A stretch of 64,000 nucleotides of DNA from Agathobaculum ammoniilyticum (GTDB lineage: Bacteria; Bacillota; Clostridia; Oscillospirales; Butyricicoccaceae): contig NZ_JAOQJE010000004.1 of the NCBI RefSeq assembly GCF_025567315.1, forward strand, positions 164,942-228,941, written 5' to 3'. Positions 40,028-48,929 of the stretch are shown piece by piece. The stretch's first letter is position 1. Each line of letters opens with the position of its first letter. A program made the translations under genes and the position numbers. The notes under the pieces were generated by a model. That model was not told where the DNA came from and searched no databases. It saw nothing but the letters and a program-made list of their open reading frames with translations.

Positions 40028-41589
40028 AAGCCGTGATTTATGCCCGGTATTCCAGCGACAACCAGCGGGAGGAAAGCATAGAGGGCCAGCTTCGGGAGTG
40101 TACGGCCTACTGTAAGAAGAACGATATTACCATTTTACGGACATACATTGACAGGGCCATGTCTGCCAAGACTGACCACCGCCCGGACTTCCAGCGGATG
40201 ATTAAAGACAGCGCCAAGGGCCTCTTTGATGTTATCATTGTTTGGAAACTTGACCGTTTCGCCCGCAACCGCTACGACAGCGCCCACTATAAAGCCCAGC
40301 TTCGGAAGTATGGCGTTAAGGTGTTATCCGCCACGGAGAACATTTCCGAGGGGCCGGAGGGCACTATCCTGGAAAGTATGCTGGAAGGTATGGCGGAATA
40401 CTACTCCGCCGAGCTGTCCGAGAAAGTCATCAGGGGCCATACCGAAAACGCCTTGAAATGCAAGTACAACGGCGGCACGCCCACTTTTGGCTTTATCATC
40501 GACAAGGAGAAATGCTATCAGATCGACCCGCACACCGCCCCCGTGGTGCTGGAGAGCTTCACCCGGTATGCCGATGGAGCCACCATGAAAGAGGTCATGC
40601 AGTATCTTGTGGAAAGCGGGTTTACCACAGTGCGGGGCCGGAAAATCGACCTGAATTTTATTGCCCGTCTGCTGAAAAACCGGAAGTATATCGGGGAATA
40701 CAGTTACCGCCATATTGTCACCCCCGGCGGTATTCCCGCTATCGTCCCGCAAGACCTTTTCGACAGGGTACAGCAGAGGCTTGAGGCAAACAGGAAAGCC
40801 CCGGCCCGTCATAAGGCCGAGGACGATTATCTTTTGACTACGAAACTCTTTTGCGGCACCTGCGGGGCTATGATGGTAGGCGAGAGCGACACCAGCGCCA
40901 GCAAGGGCCGGAAGTACCATTATTACCGCTGTGTGAATACCAAGAAGCACAAGACTTGCGCCGCCAGACACAAGAGCGTCCGCAAGATACCCCTGGAAAA
41001 TGCCGTGGTAAATGCAGTTATGGCGAAAGTGATGAATGATAATTTTGTGGAGTATATAGCCGATAGGGTGTTGGAGATACAGGGCATGGAAAGCAGTGAA
41101 CTTCCCTCCTTGCGCCAGCAGTTGGCGGAAACAGAGCGAGGCATAGAAAATATGCTGAACGCCATCCAGATGGGGATTATCAACCAATCCACGAAACAGC
41201 GCCTTGACGAGTTAGAGGAACGGAAAAAGGAAATCGAGTTGCATATCATCCAGGAGGAAATCAAAAAGCCTATGCTCTCCCGTGAAGATGTGACATTCTG
41301 GATTTGCCGTTTCCGAAAACTTGATGTGAGCAAGCTGGAAGAACGGCGGCGGTTGATTGACAGTTTTGTAAACTCCGTTACCATCTTTGACAATTACATT
41401 TTGATAACTTTCAACTACAAAGACGGCGAAACAAGGCTTGATTTTAAGGATATTGAAAGTTCGGATTTACAATCGGTCGTGGCCAAAAACCGTCTCAAAA
41501 TCGATGTTTTGAGACGGTTTTTGGAACTTTTTGGACAACAATGTATCTGGTGTTTTATACAAACAGGATATCAAACGTGGTCAAATTAG
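40024..41589 (+). CDS. Large serine recombinase of the plasmid-like element
   Basis: The 521-residue protein has catalytic Ser in YARYSSDNQ, the motif KLDRFARNRYDSA, a recombinase domain (NGGTPTFGFIID), a zinc ribbon (FCGTCGAMMVGES with a later CVNTKKHKTCAARH) and a coiled-coil. A stem CGTCTCAAAA/TTTTGAGACG followed by T (41486-41522) falls in the last codons, so the final 30 residues may be altered by the element end. It probably integrates and excises the Rep element. Confidence 0.9.
   Translation: MKAVIYARYSSDNQREESIEGQLRECTAYCKKNDITILRTYIDRAMSAKTDHRPDFQRMIKDSAKGLFDVIIVWKLDRFARNRYDSAHYKAQLRKYGVKVLSATENISEGPEGTILESMLEGMAEYYSAELSEKVIRGHTENALKCKYNGGTPTFGFIIDKEKCYQIDPHTAPVVLESFTRYADGATMKEVMQYLVESGFTTVRGRKIDLNFIARLLKNRKYIGEYSYRHIVTPGGIPAIVPQDLFDRVQQRLEANRKAPARHKAEDDYLLTTKLFCGTCGAMMVGESDTSASKGRKYHYYRCVNTKKHKTCAARHKSVRKIPLENAVVNAVMAKVMNDNFVEYIADRVLEIQGMESSELPSLRQQLAETERGIENMLNAIQMGIINQSTKQRLDELEERKKEIELHIIQEEIKKPMLSREDVTFWICRFRKLDVSKLEERRRLIDSFVNSVTIFDNYILITFNYKDGETRLDFKDIESSDLQSVVAKNRLKIDVLRRFLELFGQQCIWCFIQTGYQTWSN
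41486..41522 (+). terminator. Terminator-like hairpin within the recombinase 3' end
   Basis: AAAAACCGTCTCAAAA pairs with TTTTGAGACGGTTTTT around TCGATG. It lies inside the reading frame, about 70 bases before the stop. Confidence 0.6.
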
Positions 41590-41815
41590 TTTTGAGGATT
41601 CGTTCCGAAAAGAGGCAAAGGCAAACTGTACAATTTTTGAAATATGGGGTCATGACCATCCAATTTCGACTACCGCACACGTCTACGGCCCTATCTTTGA
41701 ATCTTTCATCGCAAAATCTGATAGGACCATCGCGCGTCCCAGCCTCGTTCCTCCCGACCGAGCCTTGTATAATGGCAGTTGAAAGCAGTGAAATAAACGA
41801 GCAAGGAGCAGTGTC

Positions 41816-42300
41816 ATACGGATCCTCATTCTGGGCAACAACTTTACCTTCACCAACAATATGCCGAAAATGCTGGCTGAACTGACCGGGGCGGAGGTGG
41901 TCCCCCACATCCGGGGCGGGCGCGGCTGTCGGAACAGCTGAGTCTCAACACCAAGCTGGGCAAACAGCCCCAGGTGGCGCTCCAAAAGGAGAAGTGGAAC
42001 TATGTGATGCTCCAGGAGATGAGCCACGACCCCATCACCTCCCCCAAGAGTTTCTGCTCCAGTGTGGAGCAGCTTTGTCGGCAAAACGGGGCGGTGTCCA
42101 TTCTGTTTGCCACCTGGGCCTACCAGAGGGGCGGAGCCAAGCTGGCGGCCAAGGGCTGGGCCTACGACGAGATGGCCCGAAAGCTGTCACAGGGCGGCGG
42201 GGGAAAATAACGCTCTGATTGCCGACGTAGGTTGGCGGTTTTATGAGTTGTCTGATACCTGGGACCTCTACGCCATCGTCATTCAGGCACACAAGGAGAA
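41816..42300 (+). pseudogene. Remnant of an SGNH/GDSL-type hydrolase gene
   Basis: Fragments in changing frames read RILILGNNFTFTNNMPKML, then LNTKLGKQPQVALQKEKW, NYVMLQEMSHDPITSPKSFC, ATWAYQRGGAKLAAKGWAYD and LIADVGWRFYEL. This is the order of an SGNH-like esterase of unknown substrate. Frame changes occur near 41925 and 42200, so no full protein is made. It directly precedes the deformylase-like gene. Confidence 0.6.
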
Positions 42301-42306
42301 CCAATT

Positions 42307-42717
42307 ATGGCTCGAGAAATCTGCAAAGACGCAGCATTTCTGCCCCAGAAGGCGGTACCCGCCACGTCGGAGGACCTGCGGATGGCGGCTGAACTGCTTG
42401 AAACCCTGGAGCACCACAAAGACGGCTGCGTGGGTATGGCGGCCAACATGATCGGCGTGAACAAGCGGATTATCACCTTTGACAACGAGGGGACCTATAC
42501 GGTCATGTTCAATCCGGAAATCATCAAAAAGTCAGGGCCTTATCAGGCAGAGGAGGGCCGCATTTCCCTCACCGGCACCCACTCAGCCCAGCGGTGGAGT
42601 GCCATCAAGGTGCGCTGGCAAAACGAGAAGTTTCAAGAGCGGCTGAAAACCTTCACCGGCTGGACAGCCCAGATCATCCAGCATGAGATCGACCACTGCG
42701 AGGGCATCATCATTTAA
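42307..42717 (+). CDS. Peptide deformylase-like protein lacking the cysteine metal ligand
   Basis: The 136-residue protein has GCVGMAANMIGV (motif 1, Asn in place of Gln), EEGRISL (motif 2, normally EGCLS) and QHEIDHCEG (motif 3, intact HExxH). The Cys that binds the catalytic metal is replaced by Arg (CGC for TGC), so deformylase activity is doubtful. It may be a decayed paralog, given the pseudogenes on both sides; the housekeeping def is not in the window. Confidence 0.75.
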   Translation: MAREICKDAAFLPQKAVPATSEDLRMAAELLETLEHHKDGCVGMAANMIGVNKRIITFDNEGTYTVMFNPEIIKKSGPYQAEEGRISLTGTHSAQRWSAIKVRWQNEKFQERLKTFTGWTAQIIQHEIDHCEGIII

Positions 42718-42734
42718 GTAAGGGGGCGCAGCCT

Positions 42735-43193
42735 GTGAACATTGCCATTCTCTCTGACACCCACGGCCTGTTGCGGCCGGAAGTGATGGGATGCCTGAAG
42801 ACCGCCGACGCCATCCTCCACGCTGGGGACATCAACCGGCAGGAAATCGTGGACCAGCTTCGGCAGTACGCACCGTTGTACGCCGTCCGAGGCAACAACG
42901 ACAAGGGGGGCGGAAGACCTACCCCACACCCTCACTGTCACCCTTGGCGGGGTGTCTTTTTACATGGTGCATAACAAAAAAAGAGGTCACGGCAGAGCTC
43001 CCCAGTATCGACGCGGTGGTGTTCGGCCACTCTCATAAGTATTTCCAGGAGGAGAAGGACAGCCGCCTCTGGCTGTACCCCCCGGCTCCTGTGGTCTCCG
43101 GCGGTTCCATCAGGAGATCACCATGATGATGGCGGAGGCGGAGAACGGGATCTTTCAGGTGGAGAAGATCACCACTCCCCACGAGGCGACATG
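42735..43193 (+). pseudogene. Broken YfcE-like metallophosphoesterase gene
   Basis: The first frame has NIAILSDTHGLLRPEVMG, AILHAGDINRQEIVDQL and AVRGNNDK, the metal-binding motifs of the YfcE/MJ0936 family. After a lesion near 42905 the sequence continues in other frames as DLPHTLTVTLGGVSFYMVH, then SIDAVVFGHSHKYFQEEKD and EITMMMAEAENGIFQVEKIT. At least two frameshifts separate the parts. Confidence 0.75.
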
Positions 43194-43676
43194 ATGGTGC
43201 TGGGGCTGACCTTTCCCCTCCAGCGGTTTTTGAAGCGGAGACCGCCCTCCCTATGGCGCCGAGCTGGACAGGAGGTCCTGCTGGGACCTCCTATCATCAC
43301 TCTGCGAGGAAACCGTGTCTCCTAGCCGTCCACTGCCACAGCCGGTACACTTCGTCCACTATGATGTGACGCCCCTCCCCAGCCTGTTCCGGAGGGTGTT
43401 CTGGACGCCTCACCGTCGCCGGAGTTTCTCAGGAGCTGGTGGCGGACTATTTGGATCGGGCAGGGACGGTCGAGGTGATCCGAACCCATGGGCGCAGGGA
43501 GGTGGCTTTTCTCAACCGGGTCTGGGAGGATATGCTGGCATTGGATCTGTGTATGGACACGGAGCGGCAGGCCCAGCCCCCTGCTGGACCACGCCGCCAA
43601 CACCCGCCCAAGCCGGTGCGTGGGCTTTGATGGCCTAGGGGCCAGGCACCGAACTGTTGGAGGGGAAGTGAGCGCA
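43194..43676 (+). other. Degenerate stretch without an intact gene
   Basis: Short readings such as LVADYLDRAGTVEVIRTHGR followed by REVAFLNRVWEDMLALDLCM look protein-like but lack a start and are broken by frame changes. I do not recognise the family. GGAGGGGAAG near its end serves as the ribosome site of the next ORF. Confidence 0.4.
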
Positions 43677-44912
43677 ATGGAACAATCAACGGAAAAACCC
43701 TGCCACAAGAAGTGGAAAATCGCTGCTGGCATTTTTCTGTCGGTGCTGGTCCTGGCGGCGGGTGGCTTTTTCTGGTATGTGTCCGATTACTACAGGGCAG
43801 GGGACGTGGCCCTGGAGGTACTGGCCAGCGGAGATCATCTGGAGGTTTGGGACGACCTGACCAGCCTCTTCCCGTCCTCCTTCACGGATACCGCAATCAT
43901 CTTCTACCCCAGTGCCAAGGTGGAGATGCCCTTCTACATGGCCATCTTCGATGTAAACGCGGCGGCGGAGGTGATGGAAGCGTTCCCTGATATCTCCCAC
44001 TGGCACATCGCCGGACACTCCATGGCCTCTCAATTCGTTTCGGAGCCCCCAGACGAAGTGGACGGTCTGATCTTACTGGGGGACTACCTCTACGGCGACT
44101 ATCCGCCTGCCAATACCCTCACCGTCTACGGCACTCTGAACCAGAACGTGGAGGGCCAGATCGACTACACGGAAAATGTGGGCTTCCGGGGGAGAAGGGG
44201 CAGCCCACCGCTTTCTTCCCTGGAGCCAGTGTCCATTCCCATGGACGCTCCTCTGGACCTGAAAGCAGGGGAATGTTCCTGCACGGAAACCCACATGAGC
44301 GGCCATGTTCGCGTGACTGCGGAGGAGGCCGCCGACCATCTGGAGTGGATGGGCGACGCCGGAGAGAGGGAGTGGGACTTGGACATCCGCAAGCTGGCGG
44401 CCTACCACATGGGCTACGGGGCCTCCAAATTTTTCCGCACCCTCAACGCTTTTGAGCTGTTTTGGCACGCCGAGGGGATGAAGACCGCTTTCTCCGGCTG
44501 GGTACACCTCAACGGGGAGGAGTACATCGTCCGACCGGAGGATTGCTTCGACGATGCCGACAAGAACTGGGGCGGGGACTTCACCTTCCCCTGGGTGTGG
44601 CTGTCCTCTAACGATCTGGTGAGCAATGTTACCGGCAAGCGGCTCGCCAACAGCGTGTTCGAGGTGGGCGGCGGCAATCCCAAGGCCTTCGGCATCGCCC
44701 TAGGCCAGAAGCTGCTGGGCCAGTTCTACTACGAGGGCCAGGACTATGAATTCAATTTTAGCAAATTCTGGACTGGCAGCCGCACCTTCTTTGACTGCCG
44801 GGAGACGGATGCGGAAATCCATTGGAAGGTAGTCCAGACTACCTTCAGGGCCAAGATGGAGGTGGAGATCTCCTGCCCCAAGGCGGAAAAACTCCTCATC
44901 AACTACGAGTAG
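43677..44912 (+). CDS. Chimeric ORF: damaged alpha/beta-hydrolase joined to a tocopherol-cyclase-like domain
   Basis: The 411-residue ORF begins with a membrane helix (WKIAAGIFLSVLVLAAGGFF) and alpha/beta-hydrolase pieces (ALEVLASGDHLEVWDDLTSL, HWHIAGHSMASQF, LLGDYLYGDYPPANTLTVYG). The nucleophile elbow GHSMGG appears to have lost GG, and the sheet before it is shortened. From about residue 205 it turns into a tocopherol-cyclase-like lipocalin (HMGYGASKFFRTLNAFELFW, ADKNWGGDFTFPWVWLSSND), ending early in INYE, with the missing tail readable in another frame downstream. I read it as a deletion fusion of two neighbouring genes, probably not functional. Confidence 0.55.
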   Translation: MEQSTEKPCHKKWKIAAGIFLSVLVLAAGGFFWYVSDYYRAGDVALEVLASGDHLEVWDDLTSLFPSSFTDTAIIFYPSAKVEMPFYMAIFDVNAAAEVMEAFPDISHWHIAGHSMASQFVSEPPDEVDGLILLGDYLYGDYPPANTLTVYGTLNQNVEGQIDYTENVGFRGRRGSPPLSSLEPVSIPMDAPLDLKAGECSCTETHMSGHVRVTAEEAADHLEWMGDAGEREWDLDIRKLAAYHMGYGASKFFRTLNAFELFWHAEGMKTAFSGWVHLNGEEYIVRPEDCFDDADKNWGGDFTFPWVWLSSNDLVSNVTGKRLANSVFEVGGGNPKAFGIALGQKLLGQFYYEGQDYEFNFSKFWTGSRTFFDCRETDAEIHWKVVQTTFRAKMEVEISCPKAEKLLINYE

Positions 44913-45180
44913 ACGGCTATAAACGCCACACCCGACTGTGGAACTGCGGCAACGGTTCCGGCACTGTGCGGCTGTATGAGAGGAAGAGGGGGTGATGGAC
45001 GACGTCCACACGGAGCATGTGGGCTGTGAGTACGGGGAATATCCCAAAGTTTTCCTGACAGCCTGTTTTTTGAAGCAGATGTGACGGATCGATACAGCAG
45101 ACTTCACCTACTGTGATTTTATCACCGAGAAGATCATAAATTTGCGGTATGATAGAAAAACAACAGTAAGGAGGTATTCC

Positions 45181-45390
45181 ATGGTTGCTGGAAAGAAGCG
45201 GCGCAGAGCCGTTGTGGATCAATCGTCCTGCGTGGCCTGCGGCTGCTGTATAAAGGTTTGTCCCCTGCAGGCGATTGAGATTGTCAGGGGTGTCATGGCT
45301 CAGGTCAACGGGGACAAATGCGTGGGCTGCGGTAAGTGTGCCAAGGAATGCCCCGCCAGCGTGATCGAGATCCGGGAGGTGGAGGCATGA
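45181..45390 (+). CDS. 2[4Fe-4S] ferredoxin-type protein
   Basis: The 69-residue protein has two complete clusters, CVACGCCIKVCP and CVGCGKCAKECP, with the usual spacing. It starts at ATG 45181 behind AAGGAGG; TATGAT at about 45148 may be the -10 box. It overlaps the next gene by four bases (ATGA), so both act together, probably in membrane-linked electron transfer. Confidence 0.9.
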   Translation: MVAGKKRRRAVVDQSSCVACGCCIKVCPLQAIEIVRGVMAQVNGDKCVGCGKCAKECPASVIEIREVEA

Positions 45391-45968
45391 AAATGCACTG
45401 GTATGATTATCTCTGGATCGCCTCCATCACCTATCTTGTGCTGGGCTTTTTCAACATCCTGTTTGCTTGGCTGGGATTGCTGTGCTTCTTCATTCCCCTC
45501 GTGATCTCTGTGGTTAGTGGGACAAAGGGCTATTGTAACCGCTATTGCGGCCGAGGTCAGCTGTTTGGGCTGTTGGGCGGACGCTTTGGCCTGTCACGGA
45601 AGAAGGACATCCCCAAATGGATGAAGAGCAAGGCCTTCCGATACGGCTTTCTGATTTTTTTCTTCGCAATGTTCTTCCTAATGCTGTGGAACACCTATCT
45701 GGTATTTGCCGGAGCGCAGGACCTGAGGCAGGTGGTCACGCTGTTGTGGACCTTTAAGCTCCCCTGGCACTGGGCTTACCACGGTACTCTCTTTCACCCC
45801 GGCGTGGCGCAGTTTGCTTTCGGTTTTTACAGCGTTATGCTGACCTCTACCGTCCTGGGCCTCATCACCATGGTGCTGTTCAAGCCCCGCAGCTGGTGTG
45901 TCTACTGTCCCATGGGCACCATGACACAGCTGATCTGTAAGGTAAAAGAGAGATCCGTTTTGCCTTGA
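45387..45968 (+). CDS. Membrane protein with NapH/CcoG-like cysteine motifs
   Basis: The 193-residue protein has about four membrane helices (ITYLVLGFFNILFAWLGLL, FGFYSVMLTSTVLGLITMVL) and two cysteine motifs, GYCNRYCGRGQLF and SWCVYCPMGTMTQ, the paired CxxxC(x)P type seen in 4Fe-4S membrane proteins of the NapH/YccM group. It probably exchanges electrons with the small ferredoxin encoded just upstream. Both look intact despite the surrounding decay. Confidence 0.8.
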   Translation: MKMHWYDYLWIASITYLVLGFFNILFAWLGLLCFFIPLVISVVSGTKGYCNRYCGRGQLFGLLGGRFGLSRKKDIPKWMKSKAFRYGFLIFFFAMFFLMLWNTYLVFAGAQDLRQVVTLLWTFKLPWHWAYHGTLFHPGVAQFAFGFYSVMLTSTVLGLITMVLFKPRSWCVYCPMGTMTQLICKVKERSVLP

Positions 45969-46071
45969 TACAATATGCAAAAGGGCCTGTTTGCTTTACG
46001 CCGTCTGCCCTGGCATCCCCCAGATCATTTCATACCATTTTGCCGCCGTATGCGTCGGGGTGGAACTTCAT

Positions 46072-46600
46072 TTACATCCAGATCTTCTTCTGGATTTTGG
46101 TGAGCTTATCCGGCGGGGGGATGCCCGGCATCCGATCCCGCCGGGCCTGCCGCGCCGCGTTCATCTGCTGAATCAGCACTTTCAGCTTCGCCTCACACTC
46201 CTCCCGTGGGTGGGCGTAGACGCATTTGGATTGCTTGGTGCCGTCCGGCCAGGTGGGGGGGAGTAGCGGCCTTCGAACAGGTGGTCGTTGATCTGGGTGA
46301 TGTGCCCGGTGCCGGGCGTCCAGGTCTTGCTCAGCACCGGCTGGAAGTCTTTGGCTGCGCTCTGTTCCGACTGAGCGGATTCCTCCCGTACTTCGTTGCC
46401 CAGCCCCCGGCCGATCTTGGTCGCCGTCTCGCTCTGCATATCCCCGGTGACATGGGTATAGATGTTCAGGGTAGTGGCCGCCGATACATGGCCCAGCATG
46501 GCGGAGAGGGGCTTCACATCCATGCCGCTCTCTAAGGGCAAGGTGGAAAAGGTGTGACTAAGCTCGTGGAAGCGGAAAATGACATATGGTATGATATTGT
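46072..46600 (-). pseudogene. C-terminal remnant of a tyrosine integrase
   Basis: Minus-strand readings give FRFHELSHTFSTLPLESGMD and VKPLSAMLGHVSAATTLNIY, the C-terminal catalytic part of a phage/ICE tyrosine recombinase. The box normally HxLRHT is HELSHT, losing the second catalytic Arg. After a C7 run (plus 46255-46261) the frame shifts; in the other frame EECEAKLKVLIQQMNAARQA and KLTKIQKKIWM follow to a stop at 46072. The N-terminal half is missing. Confidence 0.75.
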
Positions 46601-46650
46601 CAGAGGCTACGGTTTGCGCCGTAGTCTTTTTCGTCGAAAGGGGCATTTTT

Positions 46651-46875
46651 ATGGCACGAAAAAGCAGAAAATATCAACACGCAGAAATTGTTAAAACTTC
46701 TATCACCAAAGCAGTAGGCTATGTTCGACTTTCAGTTGCAAATCAAGAAGAATCCAGTTCTATCCAAAATCAGAAATTCATTATCGAACGCTGGGGCGAT
46801 CAGCATCAGATTCCTATATCGCATTACTATATTGATAACGGTTTCAGCGGCAAACAGTTTGTTGAGGTAAGATAA
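46651..46875 (+). pseudogene. 5' fragment of a serine recombinase, cut by the conjugative element
   Basis: It starts at ATG 46651 behind GAAAGGGG. It encodes the resolvase N-terminus: AVGYVRLSVANQEESSSIQN with catalytic Ser, and HYYIDNGFSGKQF, at which point family members continue with an Asp-Arg-Pro stretch. Here QFVEVR and stop follow, from the inserted element. The remainder of the gene must lie at the other end of that element, outside the window. Confidence 0.75.
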
Positions 46876-46915
46876 CGATACCTTTTTTGCAGAGGGTGTT
46901 ATCTTACCTCTTTTT
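46864..46915. terminator. Inverted repeat/terminator at the left end of the conjugative element
   Basis: GAGGTAAGATAAC (46864-46876) pairs with GTTATCTTACCTC (46898-46910), followed by TTTTT. It lies just beyond the recombinase stop at 46924 and close to the insertion point. Confidence 0.7.
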
Positions 46916-46923
46916 GATGTATG

Positions 46924-48600
46924 TTAGATAGCATAACTCTTTACGTCGGCTCCTATCTGTCTGAAATAGGAGATACTTTCGGTAGGCTTGTCACCTGTAT
47001 CAACTCTGCCGACAAAGCTATAAAAGATTTCGATTTTGCGGGTGTTCGTTTCCTTATCCAGTTCGTGAATAAGAATACGGTCAATAAATTCATGGACGTT
47101 TTCGTAGGTCAGTTCTTCAATCGCTGTGTATCTGCGTACCAGTGCGACAAACCTTTTTACGTCCGCGCTGCGCTCGGTGGCGTTGTCGATTTCCTGTGAC
47201 AGCTCCGCAATCCTCCGGGTCAGCGTCTTTTTTTCTTCATCATAGCCGGAAGTCAGAAAAGCAAATTGTTCATCTGAAAGTTTCCCTAAAGCGTTGTCCT
47301 CGTAGAGCTTGCGGAATAAGATGTTCAGCTCGTTAATACGGTTCTGCGCCTTGTCAAGCTCTTTCCGCTGCTGTGTCAGCGTCTTTTGTACTGCCTTTGC
47401 GCTGCACTCGTTGGCTGTTTCGATAAACTCCTGTTCATGCTCTTTCACATAAGACGTTACTCGCTGCAAGTCTGCAAGGACAAGTTCTTTCAATACGCTT
47501 TTGCGGATATAATGCGTAGTGCAGAGCATATCATTTCTTGCCCGGTTGCGGTAGTTGCCGCAAGTGTAGGCGTGTTTCCGTTCAAGCGTCCCGGCTCCGC
47601 GTACTGCATACATTTTGTAGCCGCAGTCCCCGCAAAAGAGCAGCCCGGAAAACAGGTCAATTTCATCAACCTTTGTCGGGCGTTGCCGGGTGGCAATCCG
47701 CTTCTGTGCAAGTTCAAAGGTTTCTTCATCAATCAAAGGTTCGTGAGTGTTGGGGAAGAAATACCTTTTTTCCTCCGGGTTCTTTTTCGTCTTTTTCGAC
47801 TTATAAGATACCTTGTAGGTTTTCCCGGTTATGGTATGCCCTAAATATTCTTTCCTTGTCAGAATGTCGTACAGCGTCTTATCCGGCCAGTTGTACCATG
47901 CGTTGAGCTGTGGGCGGGGGTGGCGTTTGCTCCCTGTCCTGCGGTAGCGCAGTTCCCCGACGGTCAGTATTTCATTGTCCCGCAGCCAGTTCTGGATTTC
48001 ACACATACGGTCGCCCCGTACATACATTGCAAAAATCTGTTTTACGACGTGCGCCGTTTCCGGGTCGGGTATCAGATGATTGCGGTTATCCGGGTCGATA
48101 AGGTAGCCGTAAGGAGCTTCGCCGTTGACGCGCTCGCCTTTCTGCGCCTTTGCCTGTTTGACAGCCCGGATTTTCTTTGAGGTGTCGCGGGCGTAAAACT
48201 CGTTGAACCAGTTCCGCAGAGGGGTAAACTCGTTATCTTCCCTTGCTGTGTCTACACCGTCGTTAATGGCAATGTAGCGCACTTCATATTCGGGAAAGAC
48301 AATCTCTATCAGCTCCCCGGTTTTCAGATAATTACGTCCCAGACGGGAAAGGTCTTTTGTTATGACGGTCGCCACGTTCCCGGCTTCAACCTCATGCAGC
48401 ATGGCTTGAAGCCCCTCACGCTCAAAGCTCACGCCGGAAAATCCGTCGTCTACGAAAAAGCGCGTGTTGAAAAAGTGGTGTTCGTCAGCATACTTTTGTA
48501 AAATCAGTTTTTGGTTCTGTATGCTCTCGCTTTCCCCGGCTTGCATATCTTCCTGGCTCAATCTGCAATATAAAGCGGTAATCTTGTCTGTCTGTAACAT
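46924..48600 (-). CDS. Large serine recombinase of the conjugative element (TnpX-like)
   Basis: The 558-residue protein starts at ATG 48600 behind AAAGGAGGAC. It has the catalytic Ser in ALYCRLSQED, ITKDLSRLGRNYLKTG, a recombinase domain with GEAPYGYLIDPD, a zinc ribbon (FCGDCGYKMYAV, later CGNYRNRARNDMLC) and a long coiled-coil. TnpX-type enzymes integrate and excise Tn4451/Tn5397-like transposons at GA-core sites. Position at the element end and the neighbouring tnpW-like gene fit this role. Confidence 0.92.
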   Translation of the reverse strand: MLQTDKITALYCRLSQEDMQAGESESIQNQKLILQKYADEHHFFNTRFFVDDGFSGVSFEREGLQAMLHEVEAGNVATVITKDLSRLGRNYLKTGELIEIVFPEYEVRYIAINDGVDTAREDNEFTPLRNWFNEFYARDTSKKIRAVKQAKAQKGERVNGEAPYGYLIDPDNRNHLIPDPETAHVVKQIFAMYVRGDRMCEIQNWLRDNEILTVGELRYRRTGSKRHPRPQLNAWYNWPDKTLYDILTRKEYLGHTITGKTYKVSYKSKKTKKNPEEKRYFFPNTHEPLIDEETFELAQKRIATRQRPTKVDEIDLFSGLLFCGDCGYKMYAVRGAGTLERKHAYTCGNYRNRARNDMLCTTHYIRKSVLKELVLADLQRVTSYVKEHEQEFIETANECSAKAVQKTLTQQRKELDKAQNRINELNILFRKLYEDNALGKLSDEQFAFLTSGYDEEKKTLTRRIAELSQEIDNATERSADVKRFVALVRRYTAIEELTYENVHEFIDRILIHELDKETNTRKIEIFYSFVGRVDTGDKPTESISYFRQIGADVKSYAI

Positions 48601-48700
48601 TTTGTCCTCCTTTCCGACGACAGACAAGCATGGTATTTGTACTGTCTATATTATACCACATACCGCTGCCTGTGTCATGTATAAAATGTGAAGAAACGCC

Positions 48701-48868
48701 CTATTTCCGGGCGTTTGCGGGGTTCAGTTCCATGTCTTTGCGAATGAGTTTTTTTATCTTTTTATCCAGTGTGTCCGTTGCGCGTTCACTTGCGGACGAA
48801 CATACAAGGTAAGTAACTTTTCCTATTTTATGCTCCGTTGTGGTAACGGGCGTTTGGTTTTGCGTCAA
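48701..48868 (-). CDS. TnpW-like small transposon protein
   Basis: The 55-residue product starts at TTG 48868 behind AAAGGGGGA and contains EHKIGKVTYLVCSSASERAT and DTLDKKIKKLIRKDM, the pattern of transposon-encoded TnpW-family proteins found beside TnpX recombinases. Its exact role is unknown. Confidence 0.75.
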   Translation of the reverse strand: MTQNQTPVTTTEHKIGKVTYLVCSSASERATDTLDKKIKKLIRKDMELNPANARK

Positions 48869-48929
48869 AGAAAATCCCCCTTTCTTTCGCAAACATATAA
48901 TATAGTCTATGAATAGCAGCAAGTCCACT

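Larger units (their letters stand above)
34840..41600. mobile_element. Integrated plasmid-like element with CRESS-type Rep and serine recombinase (boundaries approximate)
   Basis: This block contains a GNAT gene, a 58-residue protein, an FtsK/SpoIIIE-type translocase, a Rep with HUH and helicase domains, an accessory protein, two Xre regulators, strong inverted repeats and a large serine recombinase at the right end. The composition matches integrative plasmids of clostridia encoding CRESS-like Reps. The AT-rich left part differs from the GC-rich host. I cannot locate direct-repeat ends; the left limit just after tRNA-Pro and the right limit after the recombinase are inferred. Confidence 0.65.
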
